In this document: piece by piece, positions 19,069-27,901 of the stretch
Layout: every line of letters begins with the position of its first letter
Position numbering within the stretch: position 1 is the first letter of the stretch
Source of the DNA: Candidatus Handelsmanbacteria bacterium
Lineage (GTDB): Bacteria > Latescibacterota > UBA2968 > UBA8231
Length of the DNA: 58,322 nt
Assembly (NCBI GenBank): GCA_016867395.1
Contig: VGJS01000023.1
Location: forward strand, 1-58,322
Reading direction: 5' to 3'
The notes under the pieces: generated by a model
Database searches by the model: none
Told to the model about the DNA's origin: nothing
The model's input: the letters and a program-made list of their open reading frames with translations, nothing else
Position numbers and translations under genes: made by a program

Positions 19069-19124
19069 TCCCAAGTCGGGACGAAGGCCTCAAATTCCAC
19101 CGCCTTCACTTGAGAACACGTTTT

Positions 19125-19153
19125 AAGATAAGGGAGCTATCTCTTAGTGTCAA
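19125..19153 (-). promoter_or_regulatory. Sigma70-type promoter for tRNA-Gly and lipoprotein
   Basis: Minus strand TTGACA (19153-19148), exactly 17 nt, then TATCTT (19130-19125). It begins next to the miaA stop and would start RNA near 19118, about 50 nt before the tRNA 5' end. Confidence 0.75.
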
Positions 19154-19156
19154 CGC

Positions 19157-20074
19157 CTAAAGCCCCTTCTGGTTCCGCAGCTCCAAAAGCACGCGTTCGA
19201 CCGCTCCGCCGTTGCCCCAGCGACTCAGATCCAGCCAGCGGTAACGGCGGTCCTTGCGAAACCAGGTCAGCTGCCTTTTGGCGAACTGCCTGGTGCGGGT
19301 CCGGACCTGCGCCAGGGCCTGGTCCAGGGTGCAGCGGGATTCCAGGTAGTCCAGCAACTCTTCGTATCCCAGGCTCTGCATCGCCCGCGTCCCCCGGTGG
19401 TAGCCCAGCCCGACCAGACGCTCAGCCTCGGCTACCAGGCCCTGAGCGGCCATTGCCTCCACCCGCTCGTCGATGCGCTGGTTCTGTTCCCCGCGGGGCC
19501 GGCACAGGCAGAAGGCCGGAGGTTTCACGGGCATGGGGTCCCAACTGAAGGCCCGCTGGGAAACGGTTGTTGCTATCTCCAAGGTGCGCAACACACGCTG
19601 GGTGTCCCTTCGGGCAACCTGGGCCTGTGCCACCGGGTCCAGGCGCCCCAACTCTCCGTAAAGGGCCTCCAGTCCCTCGCGGCCCAGGCGGGCCTGCAAC
19701 TCCTCCCGCACCTGGGCAGCTTGCCCCTCATCGGCCCATAGCCCGTCCAGGAACGCCTGGATATAAAGCCCGGTCCCGCCCACCACCAGAGCCGCTTTGC
19801 CCCTGCTCCATATATCGGCCAGCGCCTGGCGCGCAAAACGCACAAATGCGCCGGCGCTGTATATCTCGTCTGGATTGAGCAGATCCAACCCGTGGTGGGC
19901 CACGGCCCCCTGCTCTGCCGGTGATGGCTTGGCAGTGGCAATGTCCATATAACGGTAAAGCTGCCGCGAATCAGCAGAGATGATCTCTGCCCCTATCTGC
20001 TGTGCAAGGTGGATGGCGGTAGCAGTTTTGCCTACTGCGGTTGGACCGGTGAGAATGATTAATTGACATAACAT
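19157..20074 (-). CDS. miaA: tRNA dimethylallyltransferase
   Basis: Adds dimethylallyl to A37 of tRNAs reading UNN codons. 305 residues. The P-loop is GPTAVGKTATAIHLA, followed by SADSRQLYRYMDIATAKPS, HHGLDLLNPDEIYSAG and VGGTGLYIQAFLDGL. The C-terminal YEELLDYL and RTRQFAKRQLTWFRKD blocks are intact. The gene starts 3 nt after the rqcH-like stop and is followed by the tRNA promoter. Confidence 0.96.
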   Translation of the reverse strand: MLCQLIILTGPTAVGKTATAIHLAQQIGAEIISADSRQLYRYMDIATAKPSPAEQGAVAHHGLDLLNPDEIYSAGAFVRFARQALADIWSRGKAALVVGGTGLYIQAFLDGLWADEGQAAQVREELQARLGREGLEALYGELGRLDPVAQAQVARRDTQRVLRTLEIATTVSQRAFSWDPMPVKPPAFCLCRPRGEQNQRIDERVEAMAAQGLVAEAERLVGLGYHRGTRAMQSLGYEELLDYLESRCTLDQALAQVRTRTRQFAKRQLTWFRKDRRYRWLDLSRWGNGGAVERVLLELRNQKGL

Positions 20075-20077
20075 ATA

Positions 20078-21760
20078 TTATGCGATTTTATGGCCTGCGT
20101 CCTCTTCGGCCAACAACTTCGGCTCGACCAGTATACTCTTCTCCCGCTTTAAGACCGCTTGGCCAGGCGCCCCACCGCGGGGTTTGGAGACGTATTTCAC
20201 CAGGGTATAGACCACGGCGATCTTCTTAGCGGTCTTCCCTTTACTCCAGTAAGCGGCCACCCCGGCGGCCTCGCGCAGGGTCTGGGCGCTGGGCTCCTCC
20301 TTCCGGCCCTCCCTCCGCAGCACCACATGGGACCCCGGATAACCGTGGGCATGGAACCAGTAGTCGTTCTGGGCGGCGAGGCGGTGGGACAGTTGGTCGT
20401 TCTCGGCATTATTGCGCCCTGCCCAGACACTCCAGCCTGTGGAGGTGCGATAACGGCGGGGATGCGTTGACCTTCCCCCTCCCTCACGGGCCTCCTCGGG
20501 GCAGTTCTGGGTATTGCTCATCCCGTTCTCCTTCAGCCAGCATTCGATATCGGCCGGATAGGGCGGGACCTGATCCAGCAGGTCCTTCACTTCTTGAAGT
20601 TGGGTGCGCACCATGCGGATCTGGGTGGGAAGTATCTCCCGGCGGCGGCGGAGACGCTCAGCCTTCTTGGCAAGCCGGGCCGCGGTCTGGGCCGGATTGC
20701 GGTCCGGGTCCAATTCGGCCGAGGTCGTCCCCCCTTCAGGAGAAAAGGGGTCTGGCAGTTCTACATACCTGGAACCCCGCGGGATACGGGCAAGATTGGC
20801 CAGGATCAGGGCTGCCTGCCGCTGCAACTGCTCGGCCGCACCGGCCTCGGCTAGGTCCGCTTCCAGGGCCTGGAGCCGGCGCTGTAGTTTGGCTGCCGCC
20901 CCCCGAAGGGGGCGCAGCTGCGGACTGAGGGCGCCGGTCCAGGAAGGGCCCGGAAGGGCGAGGGTCAGGGCGATGGCCTCGCTGATGCTGGGCAGAGACT
21001 GTGCGGCGAAGCTAACGGGCTTTAGCCCCGAGAAAAACCTCCGCCCCTCGCGCTCCCAAACATACCCGCCCTGCTGCGCCGGCTGCCCATACAGCCCCGC
21101 CGCTACCTCCCAGAGCCGGCGCATTTCCTCTTCGCTGGACTCCCCCTCCGGGTCGATTCCGGCCCTGACACACACCTCCCCGGCGACAAAGTCGTCCATA
21201 CCCACCGCCGCGGAGGCCAGGCTGCGTCGGGCCTGGCTCCCAGGCTGCCAGGTGGCGACAAGATCCTCGGCGGGGTCCGCGCCGGGAAGCAACCTTCGAC
21301 TTGGAGGCGGCGAGTACTTCCCCCCCACTTCCAGCCGCAAGCGGCCTTTCTCTCCCCAGCGGCGCAAGACCCGGCCGCTTTTCTCGCTGAACAGGTACGC
21401 CTGAAAGGAGGGGTGGATCAATTCAAAGGCGAGCAATCCGTACGAAGGCTGGCCCTGGCTGTCGGCGCGCCCGAGCCGGAACCAGAGGATTCGGTCCCGG
21501 CTGTCGGACCAGGCGAGGTGGACCTCGGCTCCGCTCAGGAAGGGCTCCCCGGCCCAGGGCTGGTCCGGCTGGCCCAGCGCCGGGTCCCGGCGCAGTCCGA
21601 GCCAGCCCCGGCTACCCAGTATCGCCCCCACAAACCTGTCCTTACTAAACCCCAGGCACAGGGCCCTTGGCGTGGACCGGGCGCTGCTGAAGACGCAGCC
21701 GCAGGTCACGTCGTTCAGTTCGGCGGCCAGGTTGCGGATGGTGAAGAAGTCGAAGCCCAT
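20078..21760 (-). CDS. NFACT/RqcH-family ribosome quality control protein
   Basis: 560 residues from ATG 21760 (MGFDFFTIRNLAAELND). The C-terminal NFACT-R domain is unmistakable: GRNNAENDQLSHRLAAQNDY, then WFHAHGYPGSHVVLRR. A central coiled coil (about 270-395) matches the stalk. The N-terminal NFACT-N domain is divergent but keeps an Asp-Arg pair at residues 89-90 (DSRDRILWF), matching the DR motif that RqcH needs for tRNA-Ala-dependent tailing. RqcH binds 50S subunits with stalled peptidyl-tRNA and adds alanine tails. Assignment to RqcH rather than another NFACT member is by family inference. Confidence 0.85.
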   Translation of the reverse strand: MGFDFFTIRNLAAELNDVTCGCVFSSARSTPRALCLGFSKDRFVGAILGSRGWLGLRRDPALGQPDQPWAGEPFLSGAEVHLAWSDSRDRILWFRLGRADSQGQPSYGLLAFELIHPSFQAYLFSEKSGRVLRRWGEKGRLRLEVGGKYSPPPSRRLLPGADPAEDLVATWQPGSQARRSLASAAVGMDDFVAGEVCVRAGIDPEGESSEEEMRRLWEVAAGLYGQPAQQGGYVWEREGRRFFSGLKPVSFAAQSLPSISEAIALTLALPGPSWTGALSPQLRPLRGAAAKLQRRLQALEADLAEAGAAEQLQRQAALILANLARIPRGSRYVELPDPFSPEGGTTSAELDPDRNPAQTAARLAKKAERLRRRREILPTQIRMVRTQLQEVKDLLDQVPPYPADIECWLKENGMSNTQNCPEEAREGGGRSTHPRRYRTSTGWSVWAGRNNAENDQLSHRLAAQNDYWFHAHGYPGSHVVLRREGRKEEPSAQTLREAAGVAAYWSKGKTAKKIAVVYTLVKYVSKPRGGAPGQAVLKREKSILVEPKLLAEEDAGHKIA

Positions 21761-21800
21761 GGGCGGACAGGGCGGGCGTCCCCACGCCACCGGCGGGGGG

Positions 21801-22550
21801 TCACTCCCAGACGACGATCTCGATGCGGCGGTTAAGGGTCTTGTTCTCCGGGGTGTCGTTGTTCACTAGGGGTCGCTCCTCGCCAAAGCCGCGCGCCTCG
21901 ACCATGCCCGGGGTGATGAACTTGAAGGTGTTGATCAGATACTGCCTCACCACCTGGGCCCTGGCCTCGGAAAGCTTGAAGTTGTCCTTCTCGTCCCCGT
22001 CGGAATCGGTGTGGCCCTCGATGACGATCTTGGAGAGCGATAGGCTCTGGACGAAGTCCCCGACCTTCTTGAACTCCTCTCCCGCCGCTGGCTTGAGGTC
22101 GGCCTTGCCGGGGTCGAAAAGTGCGCCAGTGCTGATGGCCAGGCGCGGCATGACGATATCCCCCTTGAGCGCGGTCTTGTACCGCACCTGCGGCTGGGAC
22201 AACACCCCGGCGTTGGGCACGAATCGGCCAACCGAGAGCCCCCTTTGGACATCGACGATCACCATGTTGCCAAGGTAGAGCCGCACCGGGCGTCCGGCCT
22301 TGGCCCCCACGACCAGGTCGCGGTACACGTTGAGCATGTCGCCTTCGTTGATGTTCGCCTCCAGGCCGTGGTCGATATAATAGAGCCTGCGGGCGAGCAC
22401 GCTGTCGGCCTGTGAACCGAGATTCGAGGTATGCACCACCTGGAAGATGCGCGGCGGGCTGAACTGGGCCAGCCCCGCCCCGGCGCCAAGATGCAGGCAC
22501 AAAAGCGCCAAGGCGATACGAGACCCAATCCGGGTTTTGGTCTCTTTCAT
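21801..22550 (-). CDS. OmpA-family outer-membrane/peptidoglycan-binding protein
   Basis: 249 residues with a signal peptide (MKETKTRIGSRIALALLCLH, cleavage near GLAQ). The middle segment (about 40-120) carries NEGDMLNVYRDL and LYLGNMVIVDVQRG, a beta-rich unit common in stand-alone OmpA-like proteins. The C-terminal OmpA domain has SKIVIEGHTDSDGDEKDNFK, LSEARAQVVRQYL and NRRIEIVVW, including the conserved Asp and Arg that bind peptidoglycan diaminopimelate. The start codon overlaps the valS stop (ATGA). Confidence 0.9.
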   Translation of the reverse strand: MKETKTRIGSRIALALLCLHLGAGAGLAQFSPPRIFQVVHTSNLGSQADSVLARRLYYIDHGLEANINEGDMLNVYRDLVVGAKAGRPVRLYLGNMVIVDVQRGLSVGRFVPNAGVLSQPQVRYKTALKGDIVMPRLAISTGALFDPGKADLKPAAGEEFKKVGDFVQSLSLSKIVIEGHTDSDGDEKDNFKLSEARAQVVRQYLINTFKFITPGMVEARGFGEERPLVNNDTPENKTLNRRIEIVVWE

Positions 22551-25318
22551 CCTTGTCCCAATCGCTCCAGACTGGCCTGAAGCTGGCCTGCCGCCAGGCG
22601 GTATTCCTCCAGCCGCTTCTCTTCCTTCTGGACCACTGGGGCCGGCGCGTTGGCGCGGAACTGCCCATTGGCCAGTTTGGCGGTCTGGTTCTGTACCAGT
22701 TTGAGGAATTTTTCCAACTCCCGGTTCAGCCGGGCCCGCTCCTGGCCCCTGTCGGCGGGGTTTTCGAGCGCCACGTACACCGCCAGCGTCCCCACCACCG
22801 CGCTGCCCGACCCTGGCGGGGCCTCCAGGGCCGCCCCGACAACCAGAGGCTCCGCCCTGGTCAAGAGTTCCAGGTAGAGACGCTGGGCTTCGAGCGTTTT
22901 CGCCCCTGCGGCGTCCGGTGTCGCCACCAGCACCCGCGCCTTTTTACCCGGAGCCAGGCCCATCTCGCTGCGCAGGGTGCGGACCGCGGTGATCAACTGC
23001 TGCAGGGAGGCCATCTCAGCCTCTGCGGCCGGGTCGGACTTGCCCGCCCCCTCCACCGGCCAGGGCGCCACCATTATGCTGGGGGCGTCCCCCCGCGCCG
23101 CTGCCGGCAGGGCCTGCCAGAGCGCCTCGGTAAGGAATGGCATCACCGGATGGAGCAGCCGCAGGGCCTCTTCGAGGGCGCAGACCAATACCTCTTGGGC
23201 CTGGGGCTTCCCCGACCCCTGGCCATAGAGCCGGGGTTTGGCCAACTCCACGTACCAGTCGCAGTAGTCGCGCCAGACAAAATCGTACAGGGCGCGAACC
23301 GCCTCGCTGAAGCGGTACTCCTCCATGCAGAGGTTCACCTGGGACCGCACTCCGACCAGGCGGCTGAGCAGCCAGCGGTCGGCCAGGTCAAGGGTTTCGC
23401 CCGACGGGGCGGCGCCGGTGTACCCCTCCAGGTTCATCAGCGCGAAACGGGCGGCGTTCCACAATTTGTTGCCGAAATTCCGCCCGGTTTCGGCGATGGC
23501 CGAAGCTTTCACCTGGTTGTTCTCTATTTCGGCATCAAAGCGCACGTCCTGCACCGACCCGGCCTGGTACAGCAGGCTGAAGCGGGTAGCATCGGCCCCG
23601 TAGAGATTGACCAGATCGAGGGGGTTTAGGCCCGTGCCCAGGCTTTTGCTCATCCGCCGGCCGTCCTTGGTCAACACCGTGGGGTGGACCAGGACCCTTT
23701 TAAATGGAATCTTCCCCACGCACTCCAGGGAGGTCATGGCCATCCGGAGCACCCACAGGTAGAGGATGTCCCGGCCGGTGATCATCAGATCTGTGGGGTA
23801 GAAGGTCTCCATCTCTATAGTGGCTCCGGGCCAGCCCAGGGTGGCAAAGGGCCACAGTGCCGAGGAGAACCACGTGTCCAGCACGTCAGGGTCCTGCACC
23901 CAGTCCCCCCCCCCGCAGCCAGGGCAGCGCTCGGGCGCCTTAAGGCTGACCACGGGGTGGGCGCCCTCTTCCACCGAGACGCGGAAACTGCCCTCTGACA
24001 GGGCCTGTTCCCGCTCCAGGCCGCCCAGAGGAATCAGGCCTGGGCCGCTGCAGTGGCGGCAGTACCAGGCGGGGATGCGGTGTCCCCACCAGATCTGCCG
24101 CGAGATCGCCCAGTCGCGGATATTGCCCAACCAGTCCGCCGCGTACCCCCGGAAGCGGTCCGGGGTATAGGCGATGTCCCCCCGCTCGATATAGGGAAGG
24201 GTGAGTCGGGCCAGGTCCCTCATATCCATGAACCACTGCTCCATCAGCAGCGGCTCGATGATGGTCCCGCATTTGTCGTGGTGGGGCACCGCGTGTTCGT
24301 GGGGCTCGATCTTGACCAACAACCCCGCCGCGTTCAGGGCCTCGACCACCTGCCTGCGGCAGTCCGTGCGGTCCAGGCCACTGTACCGACCCGCCGCCGG
24401 GGTCATCCGCGCGTCGAAGCCAATCACCTGCATCTGCGGCAGTTGGTGGCGCTGGCCGACCTCGAAATCGTTGGGATCATGGGCCGGGGTGATCTTCACC
24501 GCGCCGCTGCCCAGTTGGGGATCGGCGTATTCGTCGGCGACGATGGGCAAGAGGCGCTCCATCAGGGGCAGCACTACCTGCCCTCCCACCGCCTTGCGCC
24601 AGCGGCGGTCCGCCGGATGCACTGCCACGGCCGCGTCCCCCAGCATGGTCTCCGGCCGGGTGGTGGCGACCACTACATCGGGCCCGCCCCCAACCCCTGG
24701 GTAGCGTATATGCCACAGGCTCCCAAGCAGGAGGCGCTCCTCAGTCTCCAGATCGGAGATCACCGTGCCGCAGGAGGGGCACCAGTTGATCATGCGTGTG
24801 CCCCGGTAGATCCAGCCCTTGGCAGCGAATCGTTCAAAGGCCCGCAGCACCGCGTCGGCGTACCCTTCGTCGAGGGTGAAGCGGGTGCGGCGCCAGTCGT
24901 AGCTCAGCCCCAGCCGGCGCATCTGCCCCAGGATCGCCCCACCGTACTTCTCCCGCCAGGCCCAGACCCGCTCCAGGAAGGCGGCGCGGCCCAGGTCGTA
25001 GCGGTTGCGCTGCTCGGTCCGGACCAGTTCCTCCTCCACCTTCATCTGGGTGGCGATGCCAGCGTGGTCCGTGCCGGGCACGCAGAGGGCCTCCCGCCCC
25101 TGCATCCGCTGCCAGCGCACCACCGCATCGTGGATGGCGTGCTGCATGGCGTGGCCCATGTGCAATTCGCCGGTAACGTTGGGGGGGGGAATGGTGATAC
25201 AATAGGCAGGCCGGCCCGTGCCGGTTTCAGCCCGGAAAAACCCCTGCGCCTCCCAGCGCGAATACCACTCTTCCTCAAGGGCTTGGGGACTGTAGTGTTT
25301 AAGCAGCACCTCGCTCAT
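22547..25318 (-). CDS. valS: Valyl-tRNA synthetase
   Basis: 923 residues, class I. The HIGH signature is HMGH in GELHMGHAMQHA (about residue 54). The editing domain has VVATTRPETMLGDAAVAVHP and ITPAHDPNDFEVG. The KMSKS motif is RMSKS in DGRRMSKSLGTGLNPLDL. A C-terminal valyl-type coiled coil closes the protein (ARLNRELEKFLKLVQNQTAK). Residues IPPPN near the HIGH motif are encoded by an uninterrupted C9 run (plus-strand G9 at 25181-25189). A promoter lies 63 nt upstream. First gene of the valS-ompA-rqcH-miaA unit. Confidence 0.97.
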   Translation of the reverse strand: MSEVLLKHYSPQALEEEWYSRWEAQGFFRAETGTGRPAYCITIPPPNVTGELHMGHAMQHAIHDAVVRWQRMQGREALCVPGTDHAGIATQMKVEEELVRTEQRNRYDLGRAAFLERVWAWREKYGGAILGQMRRLGLSYDWRRTRFTLDEGYADAVLRAFERFAAKGWIYRGTRMINWCPSCGTVISDLETEERLLLGSLWHIRYPGVGGGPDVVVATTRPETMLGDAAVAVHPADRRWRKAVGGQVVLPLMERLLPIVADEYADPQLGSGAVKITPAHDPNDFEVGQRHQLPQMQVIGFDARMTPAAGRYSGLDRTDCRRQVVEALNAAGLLVKIEPHEHAVPHHDKCGTIIEPLLMEQWFMDMRDLARLTLPYIERGDIAYTPDRFRGYAADWLGNIRDWAISRQIWWGHRIPAWYCRHCSGPGLIPLGGLEREQALSEGSFRVSVEEGAHPVVSLKAPERCPGCGGGDWVQDPDVLDTWFSSALWPFATLGWPGATIEMETFYPTDLMITGRDILYLWVLRMAMTSLECVGKIPFKRVLVHPTVLTKDGRRMSKSLGTGLNPLDLVNLYGADATRFSLLYQAGSVQDVRFDAEIENNQVKASAIAETGRNFGNKLWNAARFALMNLEGYTGAAPSGETLDLADRWLLSRLVGVRSQVNLCMEEYRFSEAVRALYDFVWRDYCDWYVELAKPRLYGQGSGKPQAQEVLVCALEEALRLLHPVMPFLTEALWQALPAAARGDAPSIMVAPWPVEGAGKSDPAAEAEMASLQQLITAVRTLRSEMGLAPGKKARVLVATPDAAGAKTLEAQRLYLELLTRAEPLVVGAALEAPPGSGSAVVGTLAVYVALENPADRGQERARLNRELEKFLKLVQNQTAKLANGQFRANAPAPVVQKEEKRLEEYRLAAGQLQASLERLGQG

Positions 25319-25380
25319 GGGCCTCGGACAAAGTGAAAAACTTTATGGCGCTCCTGCACTTCTCATTGCATATTTATAAA

Positions 25381-25409
25381 AATATAGAGGCAGTCCAGGT
25401 GCTTGACAA
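25381..25409 (-). promoter_or_regulatory. Sigma70-type promoter for valS
   Basis: Minus strand TTGTCA (25409-25404), 17 nt, TATATT (25386-25381), within a local AT-rich patch between the divergent valS and murQ clusters. Transcription would start near 25374, about 55 nt before the valS ATG. The same block reads TTGACA on the plus strand (25403-25408), but no matching -10 element lies 16-18 nt downstream. Confidence 0.7.
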
Positions 25410-25486
25410 ACTCCCCCCGGCCCGGCGCTGTCTCCTGCTCTGCTCCCCGCACACGCTTCCCCTTCGTGTCTTTGGTCCTTGGTTAC

Positions 25487-25615
25487 ATGAATAAGGCTAA
25501 ACGGCTCTGTTTGCAGACCACGGAGATGATCCTGGGTTGGGCGGCGCTGCTCATCCTCATGGCCTTCTGCTTCGGGGCCCTCCCGGTGCTATGCCTGGCC
25601 CTCTTCTGGCTGTGA
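25487..25615 (+). CDS. Small single-pass membrane peptide
   Basis: From ATG 25487 a 42-residue peptide begins MNKAKRLCLQTTEMILGW and continues as a hydrophobic helix (AALLILMAFCFGALPVLCLA, then LFWL). The basic N-terminus predicts an N-in, single-span protein. Its stop TGA shares four bases with the murQ GTG start (GTGA), the same coupling seen at other real junctions here, and this is the main reason I accept it. No family is recognised. A longer frame opens at 25403 but lacks other support. Confidence 0.5.
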   Translation: MNKAKRLCLQTTEMILGWAALLILMAFCFGALPVLCLALFWL

Positions 25616-26535
25616 GCGGCGCCGTGTGGTCGCAGCTGTTGACCGAACAGCGCAACCCGGCCAGCGAAGCCATCGACGAGTTGTCCACTCAGGAGATTCT
25701 AGCCCTGATCAACCGGGAGGACGCCGGGGTGGTCGCAGCGGTAGAGCGCCAGTTGCCTGCCCTCTGCCTGGCCGTGGAGCTGGTGGTCGGGGTATTCTCG
25801 CGAGGTGGCCGGCTCTTCTACGCCGGAGCAGGGACCAGCGGTCGCCTCGGCATCCTCGACGCCGCCGAATGTCCCCCCACCTTCAACACCCCCCCTGAGT
25901 GGGTGCAGGCCCTCATCGCCGGCGGCGCGTCGGCGGTGTTCCAGGCCGTCGAAGGGGCCGAGGATCGCCGCGAGCAGGCCGCCGTGGACCTAAAGCAGCG
26001 CGACTTTGGCCCCGGCGATGCCCTGGTGGGCATCGCCGCCAGCGGGGTTACCCCTTATGTGCTGGGCGCCCTCGATCATGCGCGCGCCTGCGGAGCGGCC
26101 ACGGTGTTCTTCACCTGTAGCCCCAGCGCCGCCGCCGCGGTAGACGCCAAGGTAAAGATTGTTCCCGAGGTGGGCCCTGAGGTCATTACCGGCTCCACCC
26201 GAATGAAGGCCGGGACGGCCACCAAACTCGTGCTCAATATGATCACCACCACCGCCATGGTCCGGTTGGGCAAGACCTACGGCAACCTCATGGTGGACCT
26301 CCAACCAAAAAATGCCAAGCTCCGGGACCGGGCCCAGCGCATCCTGCGCACCCTCACCGGGCTGGCCGAGGAGCAGGCCGGGGACCTGCTGACACAGGCC
26401 GGGGGGGAACTCAAGGTCGCCATCGTCATGGGGCTATGCGGCCTGGAACCTGCGGCGGCCCGCCAGGCTCTGGCGGCACACGAAGGCCGGGTGAAGCAGG
26501 CGGTCCAACGCCACCGCCTGGGAAGTCCAGGGTGA
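25612..26535 (+). CDS. murQ: N-acetylmuramic acid 6-phosphate etherase
   Basis: Cleaves the D-lactyl ether of MurNAc-6-phosphate to give GlcNAc-6-phosphate and D-lactate in cell-wall recycling. 307 residues from GTG 25612 (MSGAVWSQLLTEQRNPASEA). It contains an SIS domain with GAGTSGRLGILDAAECPPTF, where the glutamate is catalytic, then GIAASGVTPYVLGAL and GPEVITGSTRMKAGTATK. The C-terminal helical LVLNMITTTAMVRLGKTYGN block is present. Translation is coupled at both ends (GTGA overlaps). No PTS transporter or anmK is seen in the window. Confidence 0.92.
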   Translation: MSGAVWSQLLTEQRNPASEAIDELSTQEILALINREDAGVVAAVERQLPALCLAVELVVGVFSRGGRLFYAGAGTSGRLGILDAAECPPTFNTPPEWVQALIAGGASAVFQAVEGAEDRREQAAVDLKQRDFGPGDALVGIAASGVTPYVLGALDHARACGAATVFFTCSPSAAAAVDAKVKIVPEVGPEVITGSTRMKAGTATKLVLNMITTTAMVRLGKTYGNLMVDLQPKNAKLRDRAQRILRTLTGLAEEQAGDLLTQAGGELKVAIVMGLCGLEPAAARQALAAHEGRVKQAVQRHRLGSPG

Positions 26536-27473
26536 CCGAGGTCCGCCTGGGCGGCACGGATCTTTGGGTGTCCCGGCTGGGGTTGGGCACCGTGGAATTG
26601 GGCCTACCCTACGGGATCGGCAACACTGCTCCGCCGGAGGAGCGCGACGGCATCGCCTTACTCCAATGGGCCTACGACCAGGGCATCACTTACTTCGACA
26701 CCGCCGCAGGGTATGGGCGGAGCGAGGAGTTGCTGGGCAGGGCCTTTGCGGGACTTTCCTCGCGCCCCACCATCGCCACCAAGGTGGCGCTCAGTCGGCC
26801 GGGAGAGGACAAGCTGTTGCGGGGCAAGGAGCTTGTCTCCCATATAAAAAAGTCTCTTCTTAATAGCCTTCGCGCCCTGACCCTGGAGCGGCTGGATCTG
26901 CTAAAGGTCCACGCACCGGCCCACGGGCTCTTTCTCTCGGGAGAATTGCTGGAACTGATGCAGGAGCTATCCAGCAGCGGACAGGTCAGGTATTGGGGGG
27001 TATCGACCTATGGCGTCGATCAGCCCCTGCACGCGCTGGAACACGCCGGTACGATCCGCGCCGTACAGGTTGCCTATAATCTCTTGGACCGCGGGCCGGC
27101 AACCACTATCTTCCCAGCCTGCGCCCGGGCCGGGATGGGCCTGATCTTGCGCTCGGTGTTTCTGAAAGGGGCCCTGTCGAATCGCCTCAACGCGCTGCCG
27201 CAGACCCTGGCGCCGCTCCGTCGCGCTGGAGAGGCGGCCCGCCAGATCGCGCAGGAACTGGGGGTTTCCCTGCCGGCCCTGGCCTTGCGCTTTTGCGCCT
27301 CCCAACCATTGGCCCAGGTGGTGTTGGTCGGCACTGCCGACCGCTCCGAGCTGGCCGGCAACTTGGCGGCTTTTGCCGCCGGTCCACTGCCAGAGGACGT
27401 GCTGGGGCGGATCAACACTATCGAGATAGAGGATCAGGCACTGCTGAATCCAGGCAACTGGGGGATAGGTTAA
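26532..27473 (+). CDS. Aldo/keto reductase
   Basis: 313 residues from GTG 26532, which overlaps the murQ stop by 4 nt. The AKR signature is clear: VSRLGLGTVELGL, YFDTAAGYGRSEELLGRAF with catalytic Asp and Tyr, TKVAL with the catalytic lysine, and LDLLKVHAP where His is expected. The WGVSTYG strand and the C-terminal ALRFCASQPLAQVVLVGT match NADPH-binding AKRs. The substrate is unknown. The context beside MurQ and a PLP aldolase suggests a small hydroxy- or keto-acid or sugar, which is only a guess. Confidence 0.85.
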   Translation: MTEVRLGGTDLWVSRLGLGTVELGLPYGIGNTAPPEERDGIALLQWAYDQGITYFDTAAGYGRSEELLGRAFAGLSSRPTIATKVALSRPGEDKLLRGKELVSHIKKSLLNSLRALTLERLDLLKVHAPAHGLFLSGELLELMQELSSSGQVRYWGVSTYGVDQPLHALEHAGTIRAVQVAYNLLDRGPATTIFPACARAGMGLILRSVFLKGALSNRLNALPQTLAPLRRAGEAARQIAQELGVSLPALALRFCASQPLAQVVLVGTADRSELAGNLAAFAAGPLPEDVLGRINTIEIEDQALLNPGNWGIG

Positions 27474-27499
27474 ACACGCCCGAGGACGGAGAAAGGGAT

Positions 27500-27901
27500 A
27501 TGCCGCAGATTGGATATCGCCAATGGGGTCTGATCCCGGCCGACACGGAGCCAACGGTCGGCCAGATCTACACGGCCAAGCCGCCCATGATGACGGCGCT
27601 GGCTGTAGACAAGAACTCCAGTCTGATCTTCAAGCTGGCCAAAACCCCGGCCCAGCTCCGGGCGGAGATTGAGGTGACGGCCCTTTCCGGTGAGAAATGC
27701 AAGATCCCGCCCCTGAATTTGTTCAGCAGTGCCGCCGGCGAAGAGTACCATTCCCTACAGGCCAATTCCTGGATCAAGATGCAGGACGGCATCTACCTAT
27801 TGTTCAGGGTTCAGTTCGACGAGCCATCCAGTTTCGTCAAATTCCATTACACCCAGAATCACCCATTGGTCGTCAACAAGGTCACTTTCTCCACCCTTTG
27901 A
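27500..27901 (+). CDS. Uncharacterised 133-residue protein
   Basis: Begins at ATG 27500 with AAAGGG about 4 nt upstream. The sequence has no signal peptide or transmembrane segment and looks like a small beta-rich domain (YHSLQANSWIKMQDGIYLLF, FVKFHYTQNHPLVV). I recognise no family. Its stop overlaps the next start as TGATG, so it is translated with the D-threonine aldolase-like gene. The opposite-strand and frame-shifted readings here are shadows. Confidence 0.7.
   Translation: MPQIGYRQWGLIPADTEPTVGQIYTAKPPMMTALAVDKNSSLIFKLAKTPAQLRAEIEVTALSGEKCKIPPLNLFSSAAGEEYHSLQANSWIKMQDGIYLLFRVQFDEPSSFVKFHYTQNHPLVVNKVTFSTL

Noticed and set aside
18974..19093. N-terminal extension of the lipoprotein through the tRNA region
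   Set aside because: These residues are the translated tRNA-Gly gene (the SSSGVERKLPKLDVAGSIPV type string), a common annotation artefact.
25403..25486. Longer N-terminus for the small membrane peptide
   Set aside because: The extra residues are polar and low-complexity, without a ribosome binding site, and the ATG at 25487 gives a standard basic start before the helix.
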